Made by a program: the position numbers and the translations under genes
Shown: piece after piece, positions 16,341 through 24,338 of the stretch
How positions within the stretch are numbered: the stretch's first letter is position 1
How the letters are laid out: each line of letters opens with the position of its first letter
The notes under the pieces: generated by a model
The model's database searches: none
What the model was told of the DNA's origin: nothing
The model's input: only the letters and a program-made list of their open reading frames with translations
Source: Bacteroidales bacterium UBA2559
GTDB lineage: Bacteria; Bacteroidota; Bacteroidia; Bacteroidales; Bacteroidaceae
DNA length: 24,986 nt
NCBI GenBank assembly: GCA_002340405.1
Contig: DDLZ01000156.1
Coordinates: 1-24,986 of the forward strand
Direction: 5' to 3'

Positions 16341-17393
16341 ATTGTGCCCGTTTCATGTACAACAGTAAAATCCGAATACGATGTCTGGAACCTGTCGCCC
16401 GTCAATCTGAACGAAGTGAAAGAGCGCTGTCTGACAGCAATGGAGAAAGAGAAGCCCTCCGTCAACGATTTCGAAGGGTTCGATATCTTTCAATACGATA
16501 TTCCCGGACCGGAATCGGACTATATAATCCCCGACACGTTCAAGGTAAGTCAACCCGAACTGCAGGGTGCCGTTGACCGCTACAACAGCTATATGGTTAT
16601 GCATAATATCTGGAGCCAATATGAAATATTTGTCCGATACAGCGACTATAACTACATGGATGAATTTGTCAATATCATGAATAACATAATGGGATTCAGC
16701 ACCGATAGTCTGAAAGATGACACGGTGCGTACGACCATCGAATACGCTAAAATAGAGCTGTGTAAGGATATTGGAGCAGTAGCATTCGGGACCAGGGAAG
16801 AGAACCCGGCCCGCTATATTAAAGAGTTGGAGAGATACCTTGAAACAAAGCCTCTTTTCACTCCCCGCAACCAAAAAATCGAAAGGAAAGTCATTCGGGA
16901 TCAGTTAGCCTGGAGCATCGAGCCTGATTCGGCATATATACATTCGCTTAATGCTGTAACCGATAAGGACACACTTGTAAACCTCTTTTTTGAGGAGATT
17001 TGCAACGCTCCCACCTATCAGCAGCAGTGTGCTGTAGCGCTGCTTTCAGTGGGCAAGGCTCCGGGTGAAGTTGTCTTGCCTGTGATGAGGGAACTTCTGT
17101 CGTCCGGCCGATACTCGCAATATGAATTCATAATGTGGCTGGGATGGCGCAGTGCAGTACAGTATTTCTTCTTCGGTCCGTCCCGTGATGCCCAAATAGC
17201 TGACGAACTATATAACATCTATAAAAATAAGGCGTTCCTCGCAACACTGCGTTACTGCAATATCCATCCCGGCGACGAGACCGCCCTTATGATCCTGGAA
17301 ATGTTCTGCTCAACCGGCAATGTTGTCCGAAACGGCAATTACGATTTCGGGAACGATGCTGTGACAGACTTCGAAATGGTATTCAACAGGTAA
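16308..17393 (+). CDS. Exported protein of unknown function, probable lipoprotein
   Basis: I do not recognise this 361-residue protein. It starts with a short hydrophobic export signal followed by PVSC (Cys17), a possible but imperfect lipobox because proline occupies the position where Leu or Val is usual. The mature part is mostly helical in character, rich in Tyr, Glu and Asn, with no obvious repeats, catalytic motif or further membrane segment. It follows lysA by 75 bases on the same strand, so it could be the last gene of that transcript. The start codon is embedded in a short repeat array. The only downstream gene is convergent. Alternatives such as a plain secreted protein are possible. 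Confidence 0.7.
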   Translation: MRIYLTILIAAIVPVSCTTVKSEYDVWNLSPVNLNEVKERCLTAMEKEKPSVNDFEGFDIFQYDIPGPESDYIIPDTFKVSQPELQGAVDRYNSYMVMHNIWSQYEIFVRYSDYNYMDEFVNIMNNIMGFSTDSLKDDTVRTTIEYAKIELCKDIGAVAFGTREENPARYIKELERYLETKPLFTPRNQKIERKVIRDQLAWSIEPDSAYIHSLNAVTDKDTLVNLFFEEICNAPTYQQQCAVALLSVGKAPGEVVLPVMRELLSSGRYSQYEFIMWLGWRSAVQYFFFGPSRDAQIADELYNIYKNKAFLATLRYCNIHPGDETALMILEMFCSTGNVVRNGNYDFGNDAVTDFEMVFNR

Positions 17394-17394
17394 G

Positions 17395-17449
17395 TCAGCC
17401 AAGTCCAGACTATATAAAATAGTTGCTTTTGGGTGGTTTTTCAGGCTGA
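17395..17449. terminator. Possible bidirectional terminator between convergent genes
   Basis: The 74-bp gap between two convergent stop codons contains the inverted repeat TCAGCC (17395-17400) / GGCTGA (17444-17449), with a small ACTAT/ATAGT hairpin and T-rich sequence inside. The loop is long, so the structure is weak; position is the main argument. Confidence 0.2.
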
Positions 17450-17467
17450 TAATCAGTTCCCTCTACC

Positions 17468-18619
17468 CTACGAATTCAGAAGTTCGTCCTCCTTCTGCAG
17501 GTCCGGTATAAGTCGCTTGATAGGTTTATAATTATAAAAGAACCGAATAGCTATAACACGTATTACCGTATATGAAGGAATCGCCAAGAACATGCCGAGT
17601 ATGCCTCCTATCGTACCGGCTATCAGTAATACCACAAATATTTCAAGCGGACTGGCTTTAATGCTTGTGGAATATATTACCGGCTGATAAATGAAGTTGT
17701 CTATCCATTGTGCAAACAACATTATGGCAAATACTATGCCCGCATACAGCCACAGATTTACATCCAGACCCATACCCAAACCAAGTTTAAGTATTACCGC
17801 CAATACCACACCTAAAATTTCACCGATAAGCGGCCCCACATATGGTATTATATTAAGCAGACCGGCTATTACAGATATACCCAGAGCATAGTTGGCATCC
17901 ATACGGGCAATGAGCCAAAGGCCTAAGAAATCGACCAAAGCCACACCGAACATCTCAATCACAAGACCCACGAAATAACGTGAAAGAAGTTGTTTGATCT
18001 CGTTTATGGTCTTAGCCACCGACTCTTCAATTTTGTCCGAAACCAAAGCCCCGACAATATTACTGAAAAGGTTCTCGTCCTTGATAAAAAAGAACGATAT
18101 AAATATGACTGAGAATAGCGCTACCACAGTGCCAACCACCATTGAAGTTACCGACCCGATAAAACCGGAGACATTGTCAAAAGATGTAAGTTCCTGAAGT
18201 TTATCGGTAAGCAGCACAAAAACATCAAAATCAGCACCTAGTGAAGGAAAACGTTCAATCAGCCAATCGTTTATCACAGCAAGCGGGTTCATATTACTAC
18301 CCGAATTCCAGGCATGCAATGATGCATCGGCTATGATTCCTGTCACAATAGGTACGGCCTGAGTAATGACCAACAACAGTAAACCTATAATTATTATTAT
18401 TGTTAAGACCGATAAGAGCCAGTCGGGCGCATGCTTGCCTTTAATACGCAATTTGCGCATAAGGTTCATAATCGGATGTCCTATCAGCGACACCACAAAT
18501 GCCGCTATTATATAAACCAGCACATTGCGAAAATACCAGCATATCAAAAGGACAACTGCCATTACAGCAATCCTCATTACATATCTGGCCAACCGGTCGG
18601 TATCACGCTCATTACCCAT
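17468..18619 (-). CDS. AI-2E family transporter
   Basis: This 383-residue integral membrane protein belongs to the AI-2E (PerM/YdiK/TqsA-like) family, with about eight transmembrane segments, a long extramembrane part in the middle, and the family motif NIIPYVGPLIGEILG about two-thirds along. Members have been linked to autoinducer-2 export and to Na+ or Li+/H+ exchange, so the substrate here is open. The ATG at 18619 is preferred: it gives a charged cytoplasmic N-terminus before the first membrane segment, and a good -7 box lies just upstream. A longer frame with a TTG start at 18685 is unlikely. It is convergent with the preceding unknown gene and divergent from the GH115 gene. Confidence 0.88.
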   Translation of the reverse strand: MGNERDTDRLARYVMRIAVMAVVLLICWYFRNVLVYIIAAFVVSLIGHPIMNLMRKLRIKGKHAPDWLLSVLTIIIIIGLLLLVITQAVPIVTGIIADASLHAWNSGSNMNPLAVINDWLIERFPSLGADFDVFVLLTDKLQELTSFDNVSGFIGSVTSMVVGTVVALFSVIFISFFFIKDENLFSNIVGALVSDKIEESVAKTINEIKQLLSRYFVGLVIEMFGVALVDFLGLWLIARMDANYALGISVIAGLLNIIPYVGPLIGEILGVVLAVILKLGLGMGLDVNLWLYAGIVFAIMLFAQWIDNFIYQPVIYSTSIKASPLEIFVVLLIAGTIGGILGMFLAIPSYTVIRVIAIRFFYNYKPIKRLIPDLQKEDELLNS

Positions 18620-18640
18620 ATCGCATCTAAAAATGTTTGC

Positions 18641-18648
18641 CAAATATA
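18641..18648 (-). promoter_or_regulatory. Probable -7 box of the AI-2E family gene
   Basis: On the minus strand the octamer TATATTTG matches TAnnTTTG and lies 21 bases before the ATG at 18619, which supports that start. The usual -33 TTTG is not found at 19-21 bases. A 10-base tandem duplication (TTTATTCTG twice) lies directly upstream. Confidence 0.4.
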
Positions 18649-18681
18649 CAGAATAAATCAGAATAAAGAGTTCTCTGCCCT

Positions 18682-18704
18682 GCAATACATGTCAAAAGAA
18701 AAAT
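18682..18704. repeat. 23-bp exact repeat, copy 1
   Basis: The 23 bases starting GCAATACATGTCAAAAG are identical to 21606-21628. This copy lies in the divergent promoter region, 103 bases before the GH115 start and just upstream of the predicted GH115 promoter. Confidence 0.85.
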
Positions 18705-18718
18705 CTTACGAACTGTTT

Positions 18719-18753
18719 TTTGACAGATGTTTTCATTTTGTTTTGTATCTTTG
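18719..18753 (+). promoter_or_regulatory. Probable promoter of the GH115 gene
   Basis: TATCTTTG at 18746-18753 is a perfect -7 match. A TTTG at 18719-18722 could be the -33 box, with a 23-base spacer that is slightly longer than the usual 19-21. The leader to the ATG at 18807 would be about 50 bases. Confidence 0.5.
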
Positions 18754-18806
18754 TGTTACATAGGATTACCGCAAACATTGTATTTTCAGAAAATAAATAA
18801 TTAAGC

Positions 18807-21371
18807 ATGAAAAAGGGATTTTGTTTACTAACCTGTATTTTGATAATCAGTGTTGTCATGGCTAAGGATCATGACAATATAGTTTCAACCGAAATCAGTC
18901 AGGACCGCTTTACTTTAATAGAAAATGGCGTTCCGACCGATATTTTCATATCAGAAAATGAGAAAAAGGGAGTACTCATAGCTGCAGAAAACCTCCGGGC
19001 AGACTTTGAAAGAGTATGCAGCACAAAAGCTCAGTTATTAACTGAAGCTCCAAAAGGGAATTGTATCATTGTGGGTACTATTGACAGCCCAATCATGAAA
19101 ACACTGGCCAAGAACAAGAAAATCACGTCGGTTGACCTGGCCAATAAGATTGAGAAATACATAATGACAGTGGTTGACAATCCTCTTGACGGTGTCAATC
19201 AGGCTCTGGTAATCGCCGGCAGCGACATGAGGGGAACCATATACGGCATTTATGAGTTATCCGAGCAGATAGGTGTCTCTCCATGGTACTACTGGATGGA
19301 TGTACCTACAGTTCATCAAAACAATCTCTCTATTGCCAGGGGTACTTATACCGCAGGTGAACCGGCTGTGAGATATCGGGGGATCTTTCTGAATAATGAG
19401 GCTCCATGTCTTACCACATGGGTAAGAAATGCATTTGGGACACGTTATGGCGGCCATGAGTTTTATGCTAAGGTATTTGAACTTATTCTGAGACTCAGAG
19501 GAAATTATCTTTGGCCTGCCATGTGGAGCTGGGCTTTTTATGCTGATGATCCGCTAAACTCCCCAACAGCGGTAGATATGGGTATTATCATGGGTACGAG
19601 TCACCACGAACCGATGGCGCGCAACCATCAGGAGTGGGCACGTAACCGCAGGCAATATGGCGAATGGGATTATGTGACCAACCAGAAGGTTCTTGACGAA
19701 TTCTTCCGTGAAGGTATTGAACGGGCAAAAGATACTGAGGATATCATTACTATCGGTATGCGAGGCGACGGAGATACTCCTATGGGAGGTGTGGTAGGAC
19801 GCGACCACGAGTATGTGCATAACGATGAGAGAACAATGAAAATTCTGGAGGAAATCATCACAAACCAGCGAAAGATAATCAGTAAGGTCACAGGACGTCC
19901 GGCAAAGGAGAGACCTCAGATCTGGGCTGTCTATAAAGAGGTTCAACGATATTACGATAAGGGGATGAAGATTCCCGATGATGTTATAATACTCTTGAGT
20001 GATGACAACTGGGGTCATGTCCGTAGAGTTCCCACAGAACGTGATAAGGATCGCAAGGGTGGTTTCGGTATGTACTACCACATTGACTACGTGGGTCAGC
20101 CGAGATGTTCAAAATGGCTCAACGTAACGCCTATACAGCACATCTGGGATCAGCTCTCTCTTACATATCAGTATGGTATTGACAAACTCTGGGTGCTTAA
20201 TGTGGGAGACCTGAAGCCAATGGAATATCCTATTACCATATTCATGGATATGGCATGGAATCCTACGAAATATAACGCAGACAATCTTTTAGATCATCCA
20301 AGAAAGTTCTGCGCTCAGCAATTTGGTGAAGATCAGGCCGATGAAGCAGCACGTCTCCTCAACCTCTACTCGCAGTATGTAGGTCGCAGCACACCTGAGA
20401 TGCTTGATGCTGCCACCTATGATCTGGAATCGGGCGAGTGGAAACAGGTAACAGACGAGTTTGTAAGATTGGAGGCTGAAGCATTACGTCAATATATGAG
20501 CCTGAAAGAGGAGTATCATGATGCTTACAGGGAACTGTTACTGTTTCCTATTCAGGCTATGGCCAACATTTATGAAATGTACTATGCTCAGGCCATGAAT
20601 CACAAACTCTATGAAGATGGTAACCCGGAAGCAAACCTCTGGGCCGATAAAGTTGAAGCTGCATTCAAACGCGACTCCGAACTATGTGGCGCCTACAACA
20701 GAGAAATTGCCGGTGGTAAGTGGAATGGTATGATGATACAGAAACATATCAGCTATGTCAGTTGGGGCGAGGATTATCCACGCGATGTTGTTCCTACAGT
20801 CTATAGATTTGAGAATCCGGAGCAGATGAATGGAAACTATGTATTCCGGCCCTCTGCCGGCTATATTGCAATGGATGCCCAACACTACTATAGCTATGAG
20901 AACTCAGGAGAAGCGCAATGGACCGCTATTCCATTCATGGGACGCACACGCGGAGCCATGGCCGTGCAGCCCTACACTACAAACCCCGAAGGCACATCTA
21001 TCAGCTACCGCATGAATATCCCTGAGGGGCACGAATATGTTGATGTGCATATCATCACTGCATCCACACTCGCTTTTAAGCGTTACGAGGGACACAGATA
21101 TACAATAGGTTTTGAGGGGCAGGATGCTATTGAAGTCAATTTCAATGGGGAATTAAACGAAGAACCGGAAAACATAGAGCGTATCATGTATCCTACTGTT
21201 GCAAGGCGAGTAGTTAAGAAGACGGTACGTCTGAAAGCAGGCCCGTCAGGAATGAAGACTTTAACTCTGAAACCGTTGGATCCCAGCGTGCTTCTTGAAA
21301 AGATTGTGATAGACCTTGGCGGCTATAAGGATACATTCCTCTTCATGGAAGAATCTCCATGCACACGCTGA
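18807..21371 (+). CDS. GH115 xylan alpha-1,2-glucuronidase, secreted
   Basis: The 854-residue protein begins with a type I signal peptide (cleavage expected near VVMA-KD, residue 19). Hallmarks of glycoside hydrolase family 115 follow: RYRGIFLNNEAP (189-200), RGNYLWPAMW (231-240), MGTSHHEPM (262-270) and TIGMRGDGDTPM (315-326). The order is N-terminal beta/alpha domain, a TIM barrel from about 185 to 480, a helical region to about 650, and a C-terminal beta-sandwich (GH115_C) near 680-850. Characterised members remove (4-O-methyl)glucuronic acid from xylan, including internal residues. Location is periplasmic or outer-membrane associated; no lipobox is seen. Unusually, no SusC/SusD or other xylan gene is in view, and propeller lipoproteins follow downstream. 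Confidence 0.95.
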   Translation: MKKGFCLLTCILIISVVMAKDHDNIVSTEISQDRFTLIENGVPTDIFISENEKKGVLIAAENLRADFERVCSTKAQLLTEAPKGNCIIVGTIDSPIMKTLAKNKKITSVDLANKIEKYIMTVVDNPLDGVNQALVIAGSDMRGTIYGIYELSEQIGVSPWYYWMDVPTVHQNNLSIARGTYTAGEPAVRYRGIFLNNEAPCLTTWVRNAFGTRYGGHEFYAKVFELILRLRGNYLWPAMWSWAFYADDPLNSPTAVDMGIIMGTSHHEPMARNHQEWARNRRQYGEWDYVTNQKVLDEFFREGIERAKDTEDIITIGMRGDGDTPMGGVVGRDHEYVHNDERTMKILEEIITNQRKIISKVTGRPAKERPQIWAVYKEVQRYYDKGMKIPDDVIILLSDDNWGHVRRVPTERDKDRKGGFGMYYHIDYVGQPRCSKWLNVTPIQHIWDQLSLTYQYGIDKLWVLNVGDLKPMEYPITIFMDMAWNPTKYNADNLLDHPRKFCAQQFGEDQADEAARLLNLYSQYVGRSTPEMLDAATYDLESGEWKQVTDEFVRLEAEALRQYMSLKEEYHDAYRELLLFPIQAMANIYEMYYAQAMNHKLYEDGNPEANLWADKVEAAFKRDSELCGAYNREIAGGKWNGMMIQKHISYVSWGEDYPRDVVPTVYRFENPEQMNGNYVFRPSAGYIAMDAQHYYSYENSGEAQWTAIPFMGRTRGAMAVQPYTTNPEGTSISYRMNIPEGHEYVDVHIITASTLAFKRYEGHRYTIGFEGQDAIEVNFNGELNEEPENIERIMYPTVARRVVKKTVRLKAGPSGMKTLTLKPLDPSVLLEKIVIDLGGYKDTFLFMEESPCTR

Positions 21372-21451
21372 CATATTAACGGCTATCTCCCGACTTGTCC
21401 GCTTTTTAAATCACCAAAAACAAAGTCATTATAAATCAGTAAATTACGAAT

Positions 21452-21496
21452 AAAAAACGGGTTGCACAAGTGTTTATAGACACTCGTATCCCTTTT
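21452..21496. terminator. Possible terminator after the GH115 gene
   Basis: An A-run and CGGG (to 21461) face CCC and TTTT (21490-21496), with an inner AGTGT (21469-21473) / ACACT (21480-21484) stem. The stem is interrupted, so pairing is only moderate, but the A-run/T-run flanks and the position about 80 bases after the GH115 stop fit a terminator. Confidence 0.35.
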
Positions 21497-21605
21497 CTGC
21501 CGAGCCTTCAAGACACTTAATCCTAATCGCCTTCTTCATTTAGATAAAAGCGAGTTTTTGAGCGTTTATCACACTTTTTTTCACGAGGTTTAACGACTTT
21601 TGTGC

Positions 21606-21628
21606 GCAATACATGTCAAAAGAAAAAT
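21606..21628. repeat. 23-bp exact repeat, copy 2
   Basis: These bases are identical to 18682-18704 and in the same orientation. This copy lies 166 bases before the start of the next plus-strand gene, so both copies sit upstream of plus-strand genes for exported proteins. Confidence 0.85.
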
Positions 21629-21733
21629 ATCTCAACTACCTAACGCATAAGAATATCAAATTGATTAAAAATAATTTAAACATAAGACCGAAAAAAATTA
21701 GGATTATTTTAGCCCTATCGAATACTATTTTAA

Positions 21734-21741
21734 TAACTTTA
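21734..21741 (+). promoter_or_regulatory. Possible -7 box of the propeller lipoprotein gene
   Basis: TAACTTTA is one base off TAnnTTTG and lies 52 bases before the ATG at 21794. The surrounding 24 bases (21728-21751) match the region before the last lipoprotein gene (24274-24297) at 20 positions. A TTTA at 21708-21711 is the only weak -33 candidate. Confidence 0.35.
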
Positions 21742-21793
21742 CGCTGTCAAATATTTTTAAGTTAACTCCATAAACCGCATAAACCGTTGTCAT

Positions 21794-22876
21794 ATGAAAC
21801 AGAGACACTGCTGTTTTTTGGTTGTATTGATCTCATTGTTTACAATGTCTTGCAACAGAGATCCAAATATTCAGGTTGATGTTCGCGAGGTGGACTTCCT
21901 GAACAAGACCGGTAATGTAATAGAAGGAAAATTGGTCAAGTCCGAAATTTTAGGTTCCACTGACATAATCGTATTTGATACGCTTCTAATGGTAACCACA
22001 TCAAATCCGGAAGGTCAACTGCAAGTATTTAGCTTGAATTCACTTGAACATCTTGGCTCATTTTGCAAGCAGGGACGTGCAAGAAACGAGATGTTGCAAG
22101 CTGTTGCTGTTAGTGAACAGGCATATTATAAGAATGGTCATGTATTTTTGGTGCTGTTTGAGCCTCCACTTACACTAAAGGAGGTTGATATTACGGCATC
22201 GCTTCAAAGCGGAAACACCAAAATTATAAGTTCACAAGAGTGTCCGACAATGAAGAATGGTGAAATCGTTTTTTTAGGCAATGATTATGATTACAATCAC
22301 AGATACGAATATGAGCGAGATATCTTTGGCCTTAATGAAGTAACCGATGTTCCAGCCAGATATACAGTGTATAAAAATGGAGAAAAAAGACAATTAAAAA
22401 TCTTTAATGATTTAATGGATACTGAGTCACCAAACAAAAAGCTTCCTTACTTGGGAAGTCTGTACAAACATCCACATAGGAATCTTGTTGTACAGTCATT
22501 TCAAAATATGAATTATCTGCTTTTTATGGATTTCGATGCGGACAAATATTTCGCCATCCATCAGAAAGGTTCTGTTACATTCAACGACACCTATGTTCAT
22601 AGCAAGTCTCAAATGCCGGTACATTTTACCGATGGCGCCTCATCATCAAAATATCTTATGTTCCTGTACCGGCAAGGTGAATATACCCAGAAAACCACTG
22701 CAGGCGACTGGTATCCCGAATTGCTGGTATTTGACTGGGACGGCAATTACATAACCGGCTTCAAGATGGACAGAAAATTAAACAGGATTGAATATGATGA
22801 AATCAATAAAGTGCTGTATGGAAGGAATATCGAAGAAGAATTGTACGCCTATGACATGGAAAACCTTATACCGTAA
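21794..22876 (+). CDS. BF3164-like propeller lipoprotein
   Basis: The 360-residue protein has a lipoprotein signal (FTMSC, Cys20) and a strand-rich body with the family pattern of BF3164-like (TolB-like) lipoproteins. Residues 91-99 (CKQGRARNE) correspond to the GRGxxE motif of its neighbours, with the second glycine replaced by alanine. The C-terminal part, PELLVFDWDGNYITGF then a KVLYGRN segment and LYAYDM, is typical of the last blades. There is no acidic run after the Cys like the lipoprotein surface-export signal, so surface exposure is not predicted. The biological role is unknown. The next propeller gene follows after 66 bases on the same strand, probably on one transcript. Confidence 0.88.
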   Translation: MKQRHCCFLVVLISLFTMSCNRDPNIQVDVREVDFLNKTGNVIEGKLVKSEILGSTDIIVFDTLLMVTTSNPEGQLQVFSLNSLEHLGSFCKQGRARNEMLQAVAVSEQAYYKNGHVFLVLFEPPLTLKEVDITASLQSGNTKIISSQECPTMKNGEIVFLGNDYDYNHRYEYERDIFGLNEVTDVPARYTVYKNGEKRQLKIFNDLMDTESPNKKLPYLGSLYKHPHRNLVVQSFQNMNYLLFMDFDADKYFAIHQKGSVTFNDTYVHSKSQMPVHFTDGASSSKYLMFLYRQGEYTQKTTAGDWYPELLVFDWDGNYITGFKMDRKLNRIEYDEINKVLYGRNIEEELYAYDMENLIP

Positions 22877-22942
22877 CCAGACATCATCCCTTATTTAAAG
22901 ACATCTGATAGTTATCATTTTTTTCGAGAGGTTTATATTATT

Positions 22943-24127
22943 ATGGTCAAAATGAGATCCCTATTTACTCTATTTCTGTTTTGTTCACTCTTTTGCAGTT
23001 CGTTGTTTTTATTTTCGTGTTCTGGTTCAGTAAAAGAGATCCAATCTAATGATTCATCATGCAAAGAGTTGGTTGCAGATCTTAAATCCGATGAATATGA
23101 GGAAATAGATAAGATACTAAGTATTGAAGACTATATTAAGTTGGAAACCAAAGAGAACTGCTTTATTGGAACAATATCAAAATTGATAGTTACCGACTCA
23201 GAGATAATAGTTATAGATAAAAAAATCGCCAACAGTGTCTATGTGTTTAACAAAGACGGTAGTTTTAGGACAAAGATATCTGAGCGAGGCAGAGGCCCTC
23301 AAGAGTATCTGGTAATATCTGATGTCTTTTTGATCAATGACGATAAAGAAATATGTATAACTGATTTTGAGCATGAAAGGATTCAAGTCTTTGACTGTTA
23401 TGGAAAATATCTCAGAACAATAAAAAATACGACATGGTTTAGGGCAATGGAGTCATTAGACAGTTGCACATTAATCGCATTTGACGAATGTGACTTTATG
23501 AAAACAGGAAAATCTTTTGTTGCTATAGATTATTCAAATAACATAAAGTATTCTTTCGGCAATAATATTTATTCATCCATAATGACTTTTGGCCGTTATC
23601 AGAATCTTTACAAATTCTATGATGGAGTATATGGTACCGTCAATTTTGAAAATACAATTTATAAGTTCACGAGTGATTCTGTATATGCCTGCTATAAGAT
23701 TTCAACTATTCCACAAATTATTAATAGTAGTAAATTTAAGGATGACAAGCAGTTCTTGGATGAAGAAAACAGAATGGGTTTATTTAATGGAGAACTCATT
23801 AATACAGAGAGATTCCTGATGTTTAGAATACACAGTAATGATTATGGAGATCCTTTGTTTGTATATGATAAGTATTCTGAAAAGATTACTAAGGTAAAGC
23901 TAACATTAAATAATCCGATTAATATTTTCTGGAATTTCCCAATAGCATGTACAAAGAAAGGTGAGTGCTATTATGCTGTTTCAGCATCAAAGGCCATTAA
24001 TTATAAGGACTTCTTGTATGAAACTTACGATGATGAGCAGTTGCTGAATAAGTTGTATTCAAGCTTATCTGCAGATTCCAATCCTATTATATGTATATCC
24101 AGTTTTATTTGTAAAGATGAAAAATAA
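22943..24127 (+). CDS. 6-bladed beta-propeller lipoprotein
   Basis: The 394-residue protein starts with a long hydrophobic signal ending in LFSC (Cys26). It shows propeller-type repeats: EIIVIDKKIANSVYVFNKDG, then ERGRGPQEY (the GRGxxE motif, Gly116-Glu121), then ICITDFEHERIQVFDCYGKY. These fit the 6-bladed propeller family common in Bacteroidales (Pfam 6-bladed beta-propeller, by recall). The ATG at 22943 has GAGAGG 11 bases upstream; ATG at 22952 is an alternative. The coding region is markedly AT-rich. The gene follows the BF3164-like gene and its 3' end overlaps a 32-codon frame by 11 bases. Function is unknown. Confidence 0.87.
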   Translation: MVKMRSLFTLFLFCSLFCSSLFLFSCSGSVKEIQSNDSSCKELVADLKSDEYEEIDKILSIEDYIKLETKENCFIGTISKLIVTDSEIIVIDKKIANSVYVFNKDGSFRTKISERGRGPQEYLVISDVFLINDDKEICITDFEHERIQVFDCYGKYLRTIKNTTWFRAMESLDSCTLIAFDECDFMKTGKSFVAIDYSNNIKYSFGNNIYSSIMTFGRYQNLYKFYDGVYGTVNFENTIYKFTSDSVYACYKISTIPQIINSSKFKDDKQFLDEENRMGLFNGELINTERFLMFRIHSNDYGDPLFVYDKYSEKITKVKLTLNNPINIFWNFPIACTKKGECYYAVSASKAINYKDFLYETYDDEQLLNKLYSSLSADSNPIICISSFICKDEK

Positions 24128-24215
24128 TCGTTTGATATTCGTTGCTTTTATCTTATTGTTCCTATCATCTCTTTATCTGCTCTATAAATCAATATTTTCA
24201 CATCAACATGAATAG
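24117..24215 (+). CDS. 32-residue single-span membrane peptide, hypothetical
   Basis: An ATG at 24117 inside the end of the propeller gene opens a 32-codon frame to TAG at 24213. The peptide has a basic start (MKNNR), a hydrophobic run of about 17 residues (LIFVAFILLFLSSLYLL) and a short polar tail (YKSIFSHQHE), so it looks like a single membrane span or an uncleaved leader. The 11-base overlap suggests translational coupling. In other Bacteroidales, propeller lipoprotein genes sit next to small NVEALA peptides with similar leaders; this one lacks the NVEALA motif and the variable tail, so it may be unrelated, a shortened relative, or not expressed. Confidence 0.4.
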   Translation: MKNNRLIFVAFILLFLSSLYLLYKSIFSHQHE

Positions 24216-24279
24216 TTCCTAGAGACTCTGTTTCGTAGAAAAATTTTGTACTGTTTTTTTTAGTTTACACATTTTTACT

Positions 24280-24287
24280 AACTTTAC
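24280..24287 (+). promoter_or_regulatory. Possible -7 box of the last propeller lipoprotein gene
   Basis: TAACTTTA lies 51 bases before the ATG at 24339, nearly the same distance as the equivalent box before the gene at 21794. A TTTG at 24246-24249 is too far (30 bases) to be a standard -33 box. Confidence 0.35.
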
Positions 24288-24338
24288 ACCGTCGAAGAAA
24301 AAATCTAACCAAAAAGTTGCATTAATAATTTTAATACT

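Larger units (their letters stand above)
21372..21793 (+). other. 422-bp gene-free stretch between GH115 and a propeller lipoprotein
   Basis: No supported gene lies here. The stretch holds an imperfect hairpin at 21452-21496, the second copy of the 23-bp repeat at 21606-21628, and a -7-like box at 21734-21741 before the next gene. The left half is moderately AT-rich and the right half strongly AT-rich. Confidence 0.65.

Noticed and set aside
18690..18764. Plus-strand 24-codon frame starting MSKEKSYEL before GH115
   Set aside because: It spans the predicted GH115 promoter and ends before the probable transcript start.
21470..21560. Minus-strand 21-codon frame (MKKAIRIKCLEGSAEKGYECL) in the gap after GH115
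   Set aside because: Very short, stops inside the predicted hairpin, no ribosome site or conserved neighbour; I could not link it to any family.
18682..21628. Insertion sequence or transposon carrying GH115
   Set aside because: No transposase, no terminal inverted repeats; a 23-bp direct repeat is too long for a usual target duplication and the copies are not at matching distances from the gene.
21613..21765. Plus-strand 50-codon frame starting MSKEKYLN in the gap after GH115
   Set aside because: It begins inside the 23-bp repeat, runs over the probable -7 box of the next gene, and is Lys/Ile/Asn-rich as expected of random AT-rich sequence.
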